A stretch of DNA of 58,379 bases from an uncultured Anaeromyxobacter sp. GTDB taxonomy: Bacteria; Myxococcota; Myxococcia; Myxococcales; Anaeromyxobacteraceae. The DNA lies in NCBI GenBank assembly GCA_903904005.1, contig CAIVAR010000041.1, positions 1-58,379 of the forward strand. The letters run 5' to 3'. Position numbers and translations under genes: made by a program. Under the pieces are notes generated by a model, which saw only the letters and a list, made by a program, of their open reading frames with translations, was not told the origin of the DNA and did no database searches. How positions within the stretch are numbered: the first letter of the stretch is position 1; each line of letters opens with the position of its first letter. Shown piece by piece: positions 27,883 through 39,389 of this stretch.

Positions 27883-28015
27883 GGGCTTTCTCCTTTGGCC
27901 GCCGCCCCCTCCCCTCCCTCCGCAGCCCGGCGGGGTCAGGGCGCCGTGGGGCGCGCGACGCTTCGTGTTTTGGACCTGCGACGTCGGGCGCGGCCGGCAG
28001 GCCGCGTCCGGCGAA
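27883..28015 (-). promoter_or_regulatory. rpsD-rpoA spacer with hairpin and G-rich tract
   Basis: At 133 bases this is one of the longest spacers in the cluster. On the reverse (mRNA) strand it holds, shortly after the rpsD stop, a perfect 7-bp hairpin CGCGGCC-TGCC-GGCCGCG (27989-28006). Just ahead of the rpoA ribosome site there is a purine run with stepwise G-tracts (GG, GGG, GGGG, GGGGG; 27901-27922). No good promoter was found. It may tune rpoA output relative to the ribosomal proteins. Confidence 0.4.
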
Positions 28016-28642
<627 letters not shown>

Positions 28643-28663
28643 TGTGTTCGTCTCCTGTCCGTC

Positions 28664-29182
28664 TCAGACGCGCCGGCGCTTGGGGGGCCGGGTGCCGTTG
28701 TGCGGGATGGGCGTGACGTCCTTGATGAGCGAGATCTTGAGGCCCGCCGAGGCGATGGCCCGAAGCGCCGACTCGCGCCCCGCGCCTGGCCCCTTGACCA
28801 TGACCACCACGGCCTTCAGGCCGTGCTCCATCGCCTTGGCCGCGGCGTCGCCCGCCGCCACCTGGGCGGCGAACGGCGTCGACTTGCGCGAGCCCTTGAA
28901 GCCGCGCGCGCCGGCCGACGACCAGGAAAGGACGTTCCCGGTCGGATCGGTGATGGTGATCATCGTGTTGTTGAAGGTGGAGTTGATGTGAACGATCCCG
29001 TTGGCCACGTTCTTCTTGACCCGCTTCTTCCCCTTCTTCGGGGTCACGGGGGACGCGGTCACCGGCTCGATGCCGGTCAGGTTGGGGGCGGCCGGGGGGG
29101 CCGACTCCTCGACCTTGGCGGGGGCCGCCTCGGCCTTCTTCACCGGCTTCTCGGCCTTCTCGGCCTGCTTCTCGTCAGCCAC
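28664..29182 (-). CDS. rpsK: 30S ribosomal protein S11 with N-terminal extension
   Basis: 172 residues against about 128 in E. coli. The S11 core starts near residue 48 ([52 protein letters not shown]) and ends with the expected [13 protein letters not shown]. The first 45 residues are Lys/Ala/Glu/Pro-rich and disordered. The ATG at 29180-29182 has no rival internal ATG before the core, which supports the extension being real. Confidence 0.96.
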   Translation of the reverse strand: MADEKQAEKAEKPVKKAEAAPAKVEESAPPAAPNLTGIEPVTASPVTPKKGKKRVKKNVANGIVHINSTFNNTMITITDPTGNVLSWSSAGARGFKGSRKSTPFAAQVAAGDAAAKAMEHGLKAVVVMVKGPGAGRESALRAIASAGLKISLIKDVTPIPHNGTRPPKRRRV

Positions 29183-29220
29183 GCTGGCTCTCCATTCTCT
29201 TCGATTTCACGCCGAGTGCA

Positions 29221-29610
29221 CTACCGGGGGGCCGGTGCGGAGGCCGCCGGCTTGCGCACGAGGCCGCGCTTCGGGCCCTTGCGGGTGCGGGCGTTGGTGT
29301 GGGTGCGCTGTCCACGGACCGGCAGCCCCTTGCGGTGCCGCAGGCCGCGGTAGCAGCCCAGGTCCATGAGCCGCTTGATGTTCATGGAGACTTCACGGCG
29401 CAGGTCACCCTCGACCTGGGTGACGGCCTCGATGGCCTCGCGGATGTGGCGGACCTGATCGTCGTTGAGGTCCTTGGTCCGCGTGACGGGGTCGATCCCG
29501 GCCTTGGCCAGCACCTTCTTGGCGGTGGCCTTGCCGATTCCGAAAATGTACTGGAGCGAGATCTCTACGCGCTTCTCTGCGGGGAGGTCGACGCCGGCGA
29601 TACGTGCCAT
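29221..29610 (-). CDS. rpsM: 30S ribosomal protein S13
   Basis: 129 residues. [40 protein letters not shown] and the basic tail [20 protein letters not shown] are definitive. The C-terminal tail continues to [17 protein letters not shown], a few residues beyond the usual end. It lies in the 30S head and contacts the 50S. Thirty-seven bases separate it from rpmJ. Confidence 0.97.
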   Translation of the reverse strand: MARIAGVDLPAEKRVEISLQYIFGIGKATAKKVLAKAGIDPVTRTKDLNDDQVRHIREAIEAVTQVEGDLRREVSMNIKRLMDLGCYRGLRHRKGLPVRGQRTHTNARTRKGPKRGLVRKPAASAPAPR

Positions 29611-29647
29611 TCCTCTGTCTCCGGTTCTCCGGGTCTAGCCCTCTGGG

Positions 29648-29764
29648 CTAGCCCTGGCGCTGCTTGTGGCGGGGGTTCGCGGCGCAGATGATCCGCACGA
29701 CGCCCTTTCGCTTCACGACCTTGCACTTGTCGCAAATCTTCTTGACCGACGCGCGGACCTTCAT
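29648..29764 (-). CDS. rpmJ: 50S ribosomal protein L36
   Basis: 38 residues, starting [14 protein letters not shown] at the ATG 29762-29764. Cys11, Cys14, Cys27 and His33 form the zinc ribbon. One Ala is inserted before NPRHKQRQG, so the protein is one residue longer than usual. It is the first gene after a 211-base spacer that carries a promoter, so it heads the alpha-operon transcript. infA, its usual upstream partner, is not here. Confidence 0.95.
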   Translation of the reverse strand: MKVRASVKKICDKCKVVKRKGVVRIICAANPRHKQRQG

Positions 29765-29810
29765 GACCTTGTCACCCGACCGAAAAAGTTCTGGCACGAG
29801 ACGAAAAGCC

Positions 29811-29856
29811 CCGCCGTGCCTGCCGGCGGGACCATCGGGGGCCAACCACTGCCCCC
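29811..29856 (-). promoter_or_regulatory. Two GC hairpins in the rpmJ (alpha operon) leader
   Basis: On the mRNA strand the leader between the predicted start point and rpmJ can form GGGGGC-N8-GCCCCC (29837-29856) and then CCGCCG-N7-CGGCGG (29811-29829), both perfect 6-bp stems. Their position in the leader of the operon encoding S4 suggests a ribosomal-protein autoregulatory element; no sequence match to the known S4 pseudoknot was attempted. Confidence 0.4.
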
Positions 29857-29917
29857 TCGAACATCCTCGACTCCTGACGCACCCTGACCCCACACATCGG
29901 GCCGATGCGAAGGGCGC

Positions 29918-29946
29918 CCTATAACATGCGATTTTCCGGCTTGCAA
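29918..29946 (-). promoter_or_regulatory. Predicted sigma-70-type promoter for rpmJ-rpsM-rpsK-rpsD-rpoA-rplQ
   Basis: Reverse-strand TTGCAA (29941-29946), a 17-base spacer, and TATAGG (29918-29923). The region is locally AT-richer than its surroundings. It lies just upstream of rpmJ and downstream of the map stop, leaving a leader of about 145 bases. Confidence 0.55.
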
Positions 29947-29975
29947 GCGCTCCATGCTGCAAACCGTCGAAGCCC

Positions 29976-30728
29976 TCAAATCCCCGCCCGGGTGAGTATC
30001 TCCGGACCCTCCTCGGTGATGGCCACTGTGTGCTCGAAATGGGCCGAAAGACGCCCATCCTCGGTCACCGCGGTCCAGCCGTCCTCGAGCGTCCGGACCC
30101 CCGGCAACCCGGCGTTGACCATCGGCTCGATGGCGAGGACCAGCCCCGGACGGAGCCAGGCACCCGTCCCGGGCGCCCCGAAGTTCGGGACCTGGGGAGG
30201 CTCGTGGAGCTTGCGGCCGATCCCGTGCCCGACGAATTCCCGGACCACCGAGTAGCCGGCCGCCTCGGCGGTGCGCTGCACGGCGGCCCCGATGTCCCCG
30301 AGCCTTCCACCCGCCCTGGCAGCCTCCACGCCGGCCCCCAGCGCGGCCCGGGTGGTCTCCACCAGGCGGGCCGCCTCCGGGCTCCCACGGCCCACCAGGA
30401 CGGTCTCGGCGGCATCGCCGTGGAACCCTCCCAGGATGGCGCCGAAGTCGAGCCCGACCACATCCCCGTCCCGCAGGACGCGCCGCTCGGACGGGATGCC
30501 GTGGACGACCTCCTCGTTCACCGAGATGCAGATGCTCGCCGGGTAGCCCAGGTAGCCCTTGAAGGCCGGGACGGCCCCTCGCTCGATGGTGCGGGCCTCG
30601 GCGAGCCGGTCGAGCTCGGCGGTGCTCACCCCGGCCACGGCCGCGGCCGCCACCTCGTCGAGCACGGCGCGGACGACCCGTCCCGCGTCCCGCATGCGCG
30701 AGAGGTCGTCGGCGCTCTTGAGCTGCAC
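29976..30728 (-). CDS. map: Methionine aminopeptidase, type I
   Basis: 250 residues from GTG (30726-30728), which shares one base with the adk stop. The five metal ligands are visible in order: Asp in [13 protein letters not shown], Asp in that same HGDAAETV, His in [13 protein letters not shown], Glu in AIEPMVNAG and Glu in ITEEGPEIL. It removes N-terminal methionine from nascent proteins. It is a usual member of the spc/alpha boundary after adk. The next gene should be infA by canonical order but is rpmJ. Confidence 0.96.
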   Translation of the reverse strand: MQLKSADDLSRMRDAGRVVRAVLDEVAAAAVAGVSTAELDRLAEARTIERGAVPAFKGYLGYPASICISVNEEVVHGIPSERRVLRDGDVVGLDFGAILGGFHGDAAETVLVGRGSPEAARLVETTRAALGAGVEAARAGGRLGDIGAAVQRTAEAAGYSVVREFVGHGIGRKLHEPPQVPNFGAPGTGAWLRPGLVLAIEPMVNAGLPGVRTLEDGWTAVTEDGRLSAHFEHTVAITEEGPEILTRAGI

Positions 30729-31378
30729 TAGCGGGTCCGGCCGAGCACGCGGAGCGCGGTGGCCAGCACCTGGTCGGGCGTGCCGGTACCCGGCACCTCC
30801 GAGAGGCTCCCCTGCTCGCTGTAGTAGCGCTTGAGCGGCGCGGTCTTGGCCTCGTACTCGGTCAGACGGCGGGCCACGGTCTCGGCCTTGTCGTCGTCGC
30901 GCTGCACGAGGGGGGTCCCCTCCCGGTCGCAGGTTCCCGCCTGCCGGGGCGGGTTGGCCGTCACGTGGTAGACGGCGCCGCACTTGGGGCAGCTGCGCCG
31001 GCCGCTCATGCGGTCGACGAGAAGCTCCTGGGCGATCTCGTAGGAGACCGCCCGGTCGAGCTTGCGCCCCATGGCGACGAGGAGCTGGTCGAGGTAGGCG
31101 GCCTGGGCCGCCGTGCGGGGGTAGCCGTCGAGGATGAAGCCCCCGCCGACGTCCGGACGGGCCAGCCGGTCCTTCACCATGGCGTTGGTCACGTCGTCGG
31201 GCACGAGGCCGCCCGAGGCCATGATGGCATCGACGGTCTTGCCGAGCTCGGTCCCGCGCGCCTTGTGGTCGCGGAACATGTCGCCGGTGGAGATGTGCGG
31301 GACCCGGAGCTCGCTCGCGAGCAGCTTGGCCTGCGTGCCCTTGCCTGCGCCCGGGGGACCCAACAGGATGAGGATCAT
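30728..31378 (-). CDS. adk: Adenylate kinase
   Basis: 216 residues. P-loop GPPGAGKGTQAK, then TGDMFRDHKARGTELG, the AMP-binding DGYPRTAAQA, and a long LID with a metal-site pattern (CPKC, then a later TCDRE), the zinc-type LID of long-form adenylate kinases. It interconverts ATP, ADP and AMP. Located between secY and map as is common. Confidence 0.97.
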   Translation of the reverse strand: MILILLGPPGAGKGTQAKLLASELRVPHISTGDMFRDHKARGTELGKTVDAIMASGGLVPDDVTNAMVKDRLARPDVGGGFILDGYPRTAAQAAYLDQLLVAMGRKLDRAVSYEIAQELLVDRMSGRRSCPKCGAVYHVTANPPRQAGTCDREGTPLVQRDDDKAETVARRLTEYEAKTAPLKRYYSEQGSLSEVPGTGTPDQVLATALRVLGRTR

Positions 31379-31408
31379 GCTCGTCTCCCGGTGCGCCGCC
31401 CGGCGCGC

Positions 31409-32740
<1,332 letters not shown>

Positions 32741-32760
32741 CCCGGTTCCCCCTCCGCCGC

Positions 32761-33264
32761 CTAGGCCTTGCCCTTGGCCTTCTTCTCCGCCTTCTGCTTC
32801 TCGCCCATCGTCTGGCGCTTCGGCAGCGGCTCGACCTTGCCGCCGGCCTTCTCGATGACCTCGCGTGCCCCGGCGGTCACCCGTTCCACGCGGACCGTGT
32901 AGGCCCCGGTGAGCTCGCCCTTGCCCAGGACGACCACGCCGTCGCCCTTGCCGCGGGCCAGCCCGGCGCCCTTCAGGGCCTGAAGATCGACGACGCTCCC
33001 GGCCGGCAGCCCTGCGAGGTCGGTCACCTGGACCTCCTCGAACTCGAGCCGGAAGTGGTTGGTGAACCCGAACTTCGGGAGGCGACGCTGCAGCGGCATC
33101 TGCCCGCCCTCGAAGCCCTCGAAGTGCATGTTGCCGGAACGGGCCTTCTGGCCCTTTGCGCCGCGGCCGGCGGTCTTGCCCAGGCCTGAGCCCTGGCCTC
33201 GGCCGACGCGCTTGCGCACCTTGGTGGCGCCTCGGGGCGCCTTCAACTGGTTCAGCGACGACAT
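32761..33264 (-). CDS. rplO: 50S ribosomal protein L15
   Basis: 167 residues. [40 protein letters not shown] and [17 protein letters not shown] are the L15 core. A Lys/Ala/Gly-rich tail ([13 protein letters not shown]) of about 20 residues extends past the typical end. Follows rpmD by 36 bases. Confidence 0.97.
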   Translation of the reverse strand: MSSLNQLKAPRGATKVRKRVGRGQGSGLGKTAGRGAKGQKARSGNMHFEGFEGGQMPLQRRLPKFGFTNHFRLEFEEVQVTDLAGLPAGSVVDLQALKGAGLARGKGDGVVVLGKGELTGAYTVRVERVTAGAREVIEKAGGKVEPLPKRQTMGEKQKAEKKAKGKA

Positions 33265-33300
33265 GAGCGTTCCTTTCTACCCTCGTTGGGGCGCGACGCG

Positions 33301-33537
33301 CTAGGCGCTCTTGGCGCCCTTCGACTTCCTGGCGGTGCGACCCAGCGGCGTCGGAGCGTCCACGCGCTCCCAGACGAGCAGGTAGCCGACCTTGCGGATC
33401 ATCCCCATGGTGCACGGCGTGTCGGGGAGGATCTTGGAGGAGTTGGTCTTCTTCAGACCCATTCCCGTCACGACCGCCCGCTGCTTGGCGGGGATCCCGG
33501 AGAGTCCGTGCTTCAACGTCACCTTGATGGCGGCCAT
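33301..33537 (-). CDS. rpmD: 50S ribosomal protein L30
   Basis: 78 residues. The L30 fold is shown by [20 protein letters not shown] and [20 protein letters not shown]. The C-terminal 18 residues ([16 protein letters not shown]) are a basic extension beyond the usual 60-residue length. Lies between rpsE and rplO, the canonical place. Confidence 0.95.
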   Translation of the reverse strand: MAAIKVTLKHGLSGIPAKQRAVVTGMGLKKTNSSKILPDTPCTMGMIRKVGYLLVWERVDAPTPLGRTARKSKGAKSA

Positions 33538-33551
33538 CGTCGTCCCCTGCC

Positions 33552-34055
33552 CTATTCCTGCATCTCGGCAACGGTCTTGCCGCGCATCTGGGCAACGCGT
33601 TCCGCGTTGCGCAGCGACTTCAGACCGGCCACGGTGGCCTTGAGCACGTTGTGCGGGTTGCGCGACCCCTGGCTCTTGGTGAGCACGTTGCGCACCCCGG
33701 CTGCCTCGAGCACGGCGCGGACGGCGCCGCCGGCGATCACGCCGGTGCCCTCGCTGGCCGGCTTGAGGAGCACCCGCCCGGCACCGAAGTGGCCGAGCAC
33801 CTCGTGCGGGATGGTGGTCCCGGCGAGCGGAACCTTGAACACGTTCTTCTTCGCCTGCTCGCCGCCCTTGCGGATGGCCTCGGGCACCTCGTTGGCCTTG
33901 CCCAGGCCGACGCCGACGTGCCCCTGGCCGTCGCCGACGACGATCAGAGCGGAGAAGCTGAAGCGCCGGCCGCCCTTGACCACCTTGGCGACGCGGTTGA
34001 TGTGGACCACGCGGTCCGTCAGATCGAGATCGTTCACGTTGATGGGAGCAGCCAT
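33552..34055 (-). CDS. rpsE: 30S ribosomal protein S5
   Basis: 167 residues. The double-stranded RNA-binding half ([42 protein letters not shown]) and C-terminal half ([39 protein letters not shown]) are intact. The ATG at 34053-34055 ([10 protein letters not shown]) was preferred to a longer open frame that lacks conservation. S5 governs decoding accuracy. Confidence 0.97.
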   Translation of the reverse strand: MAAPINVNDLDLTDRVVHINRVAKVVKGGRRFSFSALIVVGDGQGHVGVGLGKANEVPEAIRKGGEQAKKNVFKVPLAGTTIPHEVLGHFGAGRVLLKPASEGTGVIAGGAVRAVLEAAGVRNVLTKSQGSRNPHNVLKATVAGLKSLRNAERVAQMRGKTVAEMQE

Positions 34056-34077
34056 TCGTCCCTCGGTCCTGCGGTGC

Positions 34078-34437
34078 CTAGAACTTGAGGCCGGCCTCGC
34101 GGGCCGCCTCTGCCACCGCGGCGACACGGCCGTGGTAGTCGAAACCATTTCGATCGAAGACGACCTGGGTGACGCCCTTCTCGAGCGTCGCCTTGGCGAT
34201 GGCCGTGCCCACCTTCTTGGCGGCGGCGACCTTGTCGTCTTCCTTCACCGCCTCGCGAAGCGCCTTGGACGTCGTCCCGGCGAAGGCGATGGTGCGGCCC
34301 GCCACGTCGTCCACCACCTGGGCGTAGACGTGGTTGAGGCTACGGTACACCGTGAGGCGGGGACGCTCCGCGGTGCCGGAGATCTTCTTGCGAATACGCG
34401 CCTTTCGCTTCTGGCGCGGGGTGACTCTCTCTGCCAT
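34078..34437 (-). CDS. rplR: 50S ribosomal protein L18
   Basis: 119 residues. [37 protein letters not shown] and the C-terminal [20 protein letters not shown] are diagnostic of this 5S rRNA-binding protein. Start ATG 34435-34437 (MAERVTPRQ) has a strong AAGGAGGAGGAA-type ribosome site upstream. Confidence 0.97.
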   Translation of the reverse strand: MAERVTPRQKRKARIRKKISGTAERPRLTVYRSLNHVYAQVVDDVAGRTIAFAGTTSKALREAVKEDDKVAAAKKVGTAIAKATLEKGVTQVVFDRNGFDYHGRVAAVAEAAREAGLKF

Positions 34438-34491
34438 GGTTCCTCCTCCTTGCGCCGGCGCAGACCCAGCCGGCACATGAGCGGTGGGCCG

Positions 34492-35034
34492 CTAGGCCGC
34501 GCCGGTCTTGCCTTCCTTGCGACGGATCGTCTCGTGGCTGTACTTGATGCCCTTGCCCTTGTACGGCTCGGGGGGCCGGAGCTCGCGGATGCGGGCCGCC
34601 GTCATCCCCACCAGGTGCTTGTCGGCGCCGCGGACCACGACCTTGGTCTGCTTGGCGTCCACCTCGGCCGTGATGCCCTCGGGGAGCTTGAAGATCACCG
34701 GGTGGGAGAAGCCCAGGACGAAATGGACCTCCTTGCCCTTCCCCTCCGCCTTGAAGCCCACCCCGATGATCTCGAGGGTGCGCTCGTAGCCCTTGGTCAC
34801 GCCGTCCACGGCGTTGCGCACCAGCGTGCGCGTGAGACCGTGGAGCGACCGCGCCAGGGTCGACTCGTCGGGGCGGAGGACCAGCACCTCGCCCTTGTCG
34901 ATCTGGAACTTCATCAAGGCGTTGGCCTTGAACGAGGTCTTGCCCTTGGGGCCCTCGACCCTCACCGTGGTTCCATCCACGGTGACCTTGACCTTCTCCG
35001 GAATCTTCACCGGAAGCTTGCCGATGCGGGACAT
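34492..35034 (-). CDS. rplF: 50S ribosomal protein L6
   Basis: 180 residues. SRIGKLPVKIPEKVKVTVDG at the N-terminus, the repeated L6 domain (VEGPKGKTSF; GVTKGYERTLEIIGVGFKAE) and the end block IRELRPPEPYKGKGIKYSHE identify it. Normal length. A 54-base spacer separates it from rplR. Confidence 0.98.
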   Translation of the reverse strand: MSRIGKLPVKIPEKVKVTVDGTTVRVEGPKGKTSFKANALMKFQIDKGEVLVLRPDESTLARSLHGLTRTLVRNAVDGVTKGYERTLEIIGVGFKAEGKGKEVHFVLGFSHPVIFKLPEGITAEVDAKQTKVVVRGADKHLVGMTAARIRELRPPEPYKGKGIKYSHETIRRKEGKTGAA

Positions 35035-35042
35035 GGATGCTC

Positions 35043-35444
35043 CTACCAGACGGTGCAGATGAGCTCGCCGCCCACCTTCTGCTTGCGGGCCTCCCGATCG
35101 ACCATGACGCCCTTCGAGGTCGAGAGGATGGCGATGCCCATTCCGTTCAAGACGCGGGGGATCTGGCCGGTGGCCACGTAGCGCCTCAGGCCCGGCTTCG
35201 ACACCCGCTTGATGTCGCTGATGGCCGGCTCACGGTCGCTGCCGTACTTCAGGAGGATGGTGATGGCCCCCTGATGGCCGTCGTCCTTGTGGAGGACGTA
35301 GTCCTGGATGAAGCCCTCGGACTTCAGCACCTCGGCGATGCGCGCCTTGAGGTTGGAGGCCGGGACCAGCACCTTCTCATGCCGCGCCGAGGATGCATTT
35401 CGGACGCGGGTGAGCATGTCGCCAATGGGATCCGTGAAGCTCAT
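35043..35444 (-). CDS. rpsH: 30S ribosomal protein S8
   Basis: 133 residues. [38 protein letters not shown] and [20 protein letters not shown] are diagnostic; GELICTVW is the normal C-terminus. In E. coli S8 is the repressor of the spc operon via the rplE region; no search for that site was possible. Confidence 0.97.
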   Translation of the reverse strand: MSFTDPIGDMLTRVRNASSARHEKVLVPASNLKARIAEVLKSEGFIQDYVLHKDDGHQGAITILLKYGSDREPAISDIKRVSKPGLRRYVATGQIPRVLNGMGIAILSTSKGVMVDREARKQKVGGELICTVW

Positions 35445-35456
35445 CGATGAGTCTCC

Positions 35457-35642
35457 CTACCAGCTCGACTTGATGACGCCGGTGACTTCGCCCCGGAGCG
35501 CGCGATTGCGGAAGCAGATGCGGCACATCTGGAACTTGCGCAGGAATGCGCGAGGCCGCCCGCAGATCGGGCAGCGATTGTACTGACGCACGGGGAACTT
35601 CAGCTTGCGTGCCGCCTGCGCCATCTTCGAAAGCTTGGCCAT
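35457..35642 (-). CDS. rpsN: 30S ribosomal protein S14, zinc-binding (type Z)
   Basis: 61 residues with Cys24, Cys27, Cys40 and Cys43 (CPICGRP, CRICFR) forming the zinc knuckle, and [11 protein letters not shown] at the C-terminus. This is the short, zinc-dependent form rather than the 101-residue form of E. coli. Sits between rplE and rpsH as usual. Confidence 0.97.
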   Translation of the reverse strand: MAKLSKMAQAARKLKFPVRQYNRCPICGRPRAFLRKFQMCRICFRNRALRGEVTGVIKSSW

Positions 35643-35663
35643 CGTTTCCGTCTCCTGGTGCTG

Positions 35664-36206
35664 CTACTGGCGGAAGGGCATCCCGAGGTGGCGGAGCAAC
35701 ACTCTGCCCTCCTCGTCGTTCCGCGCCGTGGTGACCACGGTGATGTTGAGCCCCTTGATCTTCTCGACCCTGTCGTAGTTGATCTCCGGGAAGATGATCT
35801 GCTCCTTCACCCCGAGGGTGTAGTTGCCCTTCCCGTCGAAGGCCTTGGGCGAAACGCCCTTGAAGTCACGAACGCGCGGCAGCGCAACGTTGAGCAAGCG
35901 GTCCAGGAACTCGTAGGCCCGGTTCCCGCGAAGGGTGACCATGGCCCCGATGCTCTGCCCCTGCCGGAGCTTGAAGTTCGCGATGGACTTGCGGGCCTTG
36001 GTGACCACCGGCTTCTGCCCGGTGATGGCCGTCAGCTGCTCCAGCGACGCATCCAGGATCTTGCCGTTCTGGATGGCCTCGCCGAGCCCCATGTTGACCA
36101 CGACCTTCTCGACCCGCGGAGCCTGCATCGGGTTCTTCAACCCGAGCTCCTTGACCAGGGCCGGCCGGATCTCCTTCTCGAACCTCTCCTTGAGACGCGC
36201 TGCCAT
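35664..36206 (-). CDS. rplE: 50S ribosomal protein L5
   Basis: 180 residues. [40 protein letters not shown] and [20 protein letters not shown] are diagnostic of L5, which binds 5S rRNA. The C-terminus ends [14 protein letters not shown] as expected. Confidence 0.98.
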   Translation of the reverse strand: MAARLKERFEKEIRPALVKELGLKNPMQAPRVEKVVVNMGLGEAIQNGKILDASLEQLTAITGQKPVVTKARKSIANFKLRQGQSIGAMVTLRGNRAYEFLDRLLNVALPRVRDFKGVSPKAFDGKGNYTLGVKEQIIFPEINYDRVEKIKGLNITVVTTARNDEEGRVLLRHLGMPFRQ

Positions 36207-36261
36207 CGATCACTCCTTGCCTTCGTCCGGAGCCGCTGGCGCCGGACGATGCGTGGTTTCG

Positions 36262-36579
36262 CTACTCGAAGCGTTCCTTGCACTTCTTGCAGGCGCGCAC
36301 CCGGCGGCCGTCCTCCCGGGTGGCGTGGGCCACGCGGGTGGGCTTGCCACACTTGGGGCAGACCACCATCACGCTCGAGGCGTGGATGGTGCCGGCCCGC
36401 TCGATGATCCCGCCGTCCGGGTTCACCTGGCTGCGCCCCTTCTTGAGGTGGCGCTTCACCGTCATGAGCTTCTCGATCCGAACCCGGCCCTTCTCGTGGA
36501 GCACCTCGAGCACCTTGCCCGACTTGCCCTTCTCCTTGCCGGAGAGGACCTTCACCGTGTCGTTCTTGTGGACGTCCAT
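36262..36579 (-). CDS. rplX: 50S ribosomal protein L24
   Basis: 105 residues. The KOW motif ([20 protein letters not shown]) is at the start. The C-terminal third has [10 protein letters not shown] and [10 protein letters not shown], a CxxC pair arrangement found in longer L24 proteins and possibly metal-binding. Three bases separate it from rplN and 55 from rplE. Confidence 0.97.
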   Translation of the reverse strand: MDVHKNDTVKVLSGKEKGKSGKVLEVLHEKGRVRIEKLMTVKRHLKKGRSQVNPDGGIIERAGTIHASSVMVVCPKCGKPTRVAHATREDGRRVRACKKCKERFE

Positions 36580-36582
36580 GGC

Positions 36583-36951
36583 CTACAGCACCTCCGGCGC
36601 CAGGCTGATGATCTTCATGAACTTGCGGGCGCGGAGCTCGCGAGCGACCGGTCCGAAGATGCGGGTACCGACCGGCTCCAGGTCCTTGTTGATGAGGACC
36701 GCCGAGTTGCCGTCGAAGCGGATGTAGCTCCCGTCGGCGCGCTTCACCTCGCGCGCGGTGCGCACGATCACGGCCCGGGCGACCTCGCCCTTCTTGACCT
36801 TCGACTGCGGGATGGCCTCCTTCACGGAGACCACGATGACGTCCCCGAGCGAGGCGTACTTGCGCCGCGAGCCGCCCAGCACCTTGATGCACTGGACCTT
36901 CTTGGCGCCGGAGTTGTCGGCGACGTCCAGGATCGTCTGCTGCTGGATCAT
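36583..36951 (-). CDS. rplN: 50S ribosomal protein L14
   Basis: 122 residues, start ATG 36949-36951 ([20 protein letters not shown]). [30 protein letters not shown] and [20 protein letters not shown] are diagnostic. Normal length; the open frame continues upstream through rpsQ sequence but without conserved residues. Confidence 0.98.
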   Translation of the reverse strand: MIQQQTILDVADNSGAKKVQCIKVLGGSRRKYASLGDVIVVSVKEAIPQSKVKKGEVARAVIVRTAREVKRADGSYIRFDGNSAVLINKDLEPVGTRIFGPVARELRARKFMKIISLAPEVL

Positions 36952-36953
36952 GG

Positions 36954-37214
36954 CTAGACCTCCGGGCCCTTCTCGATGATCTCGGCCAGCCGCCACCGCT
37001 TGTCCTTGGACATGGGGCGCGTCTCGACAATCCGGACCTTGTCGCCGGCCTTGGACGCCTCGAGCTCGTCGTGCGCCTTGTAGCGCACGGCGCGGCGGAT
37101 GATCTTGCCGTACTTGCGGTCGGCGATGCGGCGTTCGACCCGCACCACCACCGTCTTGTCCATCTTGTCCGAGACCACCACCCCGACCCGGGACTTGGCC
37201 TTGCCGCGCTCCAT
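36954..37214 (-). CDS. rpsQ: 30S ribosomal protein S17
   Basis: 86 residues. [35 protein letters not shown] and [20 protein letters not shown] are the S17 signature. Only two bases separate it from rplN and two from rpmC. Confidence 0.97.
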   Translation of the reverse strand: MERGKAKSRVGVVVSDKMDKTVVVRVERRIADRKYGKIIRRAVRYKAHDELEASKAGDKVRIVETRPMSKDKRWRLAEIIEKGPEV

Positions 37215-37216
37215 GA

Positions 37217-37459
37217 CTACTCCTTACCCTTGCCCTTGCGGGTCTCGGTCTTCGCCTTGCGAACGATGCCCAGCTGCTTCTCGCGCGAAAGCGTCCTGCA
37301 GCGCGCCACCAGCCGGCGGGTCTTGGCGAGATCGGCAGTCGAGTCCAGCACGCCGGTGTTGAGCTTGCCCTTCATCTCGAAGATCTGCTGCTTGAGCTCG
37401 GCGACGCGCGCCTCGAGCTCCTCGGGAGACAGCTGTCGCAGTTCGATGTTGGTCGACAT
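37217..37459 (-). CDS. rpmC: 50S ribosomal protein L29
   Basis: 80 residues, ATG 37457-37459. [20 protein letters not shown], then [16 protein letters not shown] (RR.IAR.KT pattern) fit L29. A Lys/Thr/Gly tail ([12 protein letters not shown]) extends the C-terminus. Eight bases after rplP. Confidence 0.95.
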   Translation of the reverse strand: MSTNIELRQLSPEELEARVAELKQQIFEMKGKLNTGVLDSTADLAKTRRLVARCRTLSREKQLGIVRKAKTETRKGKGKE

Positions 37460-37467
37460 GTCGCCTC

Positions 37468-37884
37468 CTACAGGGTCACGCCGCGCTTCACCAGCTTGGT
37501 GGAGACGGGCAGCTTGTGGGCGGCGAGAGAGAAGGCCTTGGCGGCCTGCTCGTCGGTGACGCCCTCGATCTCGAAGAGAACGCGGCCCGGCTTGATGACG
37601 GCCACGTAGTACTCGACAGGGCCCTTGCCGGTGCCCATGCGGGTCTCGGCGGGCTTCTTGGTGATGGGCTTGTCCGGGAAGACCCGGATCCAGAGCTTTC
37701 CACCCCGCTTCACGTAGCGGCTGATGGCCACGCGAGCGGCCTCGATCTGGCGGCTGGTCAGCCAGCCGCACTCGGTCGCGGCCAGGCCGAACGAGCCCTG
37801 GTTGAGCTCGGAGCCGCGGTAGGCCTTGCCCCGCATGCGCCCCTTCATCATCTTCCGGTACTTCGTCCTCGCCGGCTGCAGCAT
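37468..37884 (-). CDS. rplP: 50S ribosomal protein L16
   Basis: 138 residues. [58 protein letters not shown] and [20 protein letters not shown] are definitive. Normal length, near the A site of the 50S. Confidence 0.98.
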   Translation of the reverse strand: MLQPARTKYRKMMKGRMRGKAYRGSELNQGSFGLAATECGWLTSRQIEAARVAISRYVKRGGKLWIRVFPDKPITKKPAETRMGTGKGPVEYYVAVIKPGRVLFEIEGVTDEQAAKAFSLAAHKLPVSTKLVKRGVTL

Positions 37885-37920
37885 CTCTCGATCTCCTCGA
37901 AGTTTTCCCGACGCGGAAGG

Positions 37921-38589
<669 letters not shown>

Positions 38590-38609
38590 GCGTTCTCCTT
38601 ACGGCGCGC

Positions 38610-39059
38610 TTACGCGCGCTCCGCGATGCCGAGCTCCACGTAGACGTGGCTCGTCTTCTTGTCGATCCGGGTGGCCCGTCCCATGGCGCGCGGCATGAAG
38701 CGGCGCGACTTGGGGCCGTGGTCCACGGTGAGCGTCTTCACGAACAGCGCGTCGACGTCGACGCGGCCGCCCTTGTTCTCGGCGTTGGCGACCGCCGATC
38801 GCAGCAGCTTGGCCAGGTGCGGGGCCGCCGCCTGCGGGGTGAATTTCAGCATCGCCAGGGCGGGACCGACCGGCATGCCGCGCACGTGGTCGGCAACCAG
38901 CCGGACCTTGCGGGGGGTGACGCGGAGGTTTCGCAGCGTGGCGTGCGGGCCGGGCTTGGGGCGGGCCGCCTCGGTGCGGACGCGCCGCTCCTTGCGGGTG
39001 ACCTTGACCTTGCGGCCCGGGGCCGGGGTCTTCGCGGTCTTCTTCTCGGTGTCGACCAT
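38610..39059 (-). CDS. rplV: 50S ribosomal protein L22 with N-terminal extension
   Basis: 149 residues against about 110 in E. coli. The core begins near residue 40 (ATLRNLRVTPRKVRLVADHV) and includes LLRSAVANAENKG and the exit-tunnel loop RFMPRAMGRATRIDKKTSHV. The first 38 residues are Lys/Arg/Ala/Pro-rich. The ATG 39057-39059 is nine bases from rpsS, so the extension is probably translated. Confidence 0.96.
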   Translation of the reverse strand: MVDTEKKTAKTPAPGRKVKVTRKERRVRTEAARPKPGPHATLRNLRVTPRKVRLVADHVRGMPVGPALAMLKFTPQAAAPHLAKLLRSAVANAENKGGRVDVDALFVKTLTVDHGPKSRRFMPRAMGRATRIDKKTSHVYVELGIAERA

Positions 39060-39068
39060 GAGCGTCCT

Positions 39069-39371
39069 CTACCTCTTCGGGGGCGGAGCGGAGGTGGCCG
39101 CTACCGCCTTCTTCTCGCCGGTGTGCCCGTGGAAGGTGCGGGTCGGGGCGAACTCGCCGAGCTTGTGCCCGACCATGTTCTCCTGGACGAACACCGGCAC
39201 GAACTTGCGGCCGTTGTGGACCGCGAAGGTGTGTCCGACGAAGTCCGGCATGATGGTGCTCCGCCGGGACCAGGTCTTGATGACCGACTTCTTGCTCCCC
39301 TTGTTCGCGTCCTCCACCTTCTTGAGGAGGTGCTTGTCGGCGAAGGGGCCCTTCTTGATCGAACGCGCCAT
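39069..39371 (-). CDS. rpsS: 30S ribosomal protein S19
   Basis: 100 residues. [40 protein letters not shown] and [20 protein letters not shown] are definitive. The C-terminus ends in TSAPPPKR, slightly longer than usual. Confidence 0.98.
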   Translation of the reverse strand: MARSIKKGPFADKHLLKKVEDANKGSKKSVIKTWSRRSTIMPDFVGHTFAVHNGRKFVPVFVQENMVGHKLGEFAPTRTFHGHTGEKKAVAATSAPPPKR

Positions 39372-39389
39372 GTCTCTCGGTCCTCGCCG

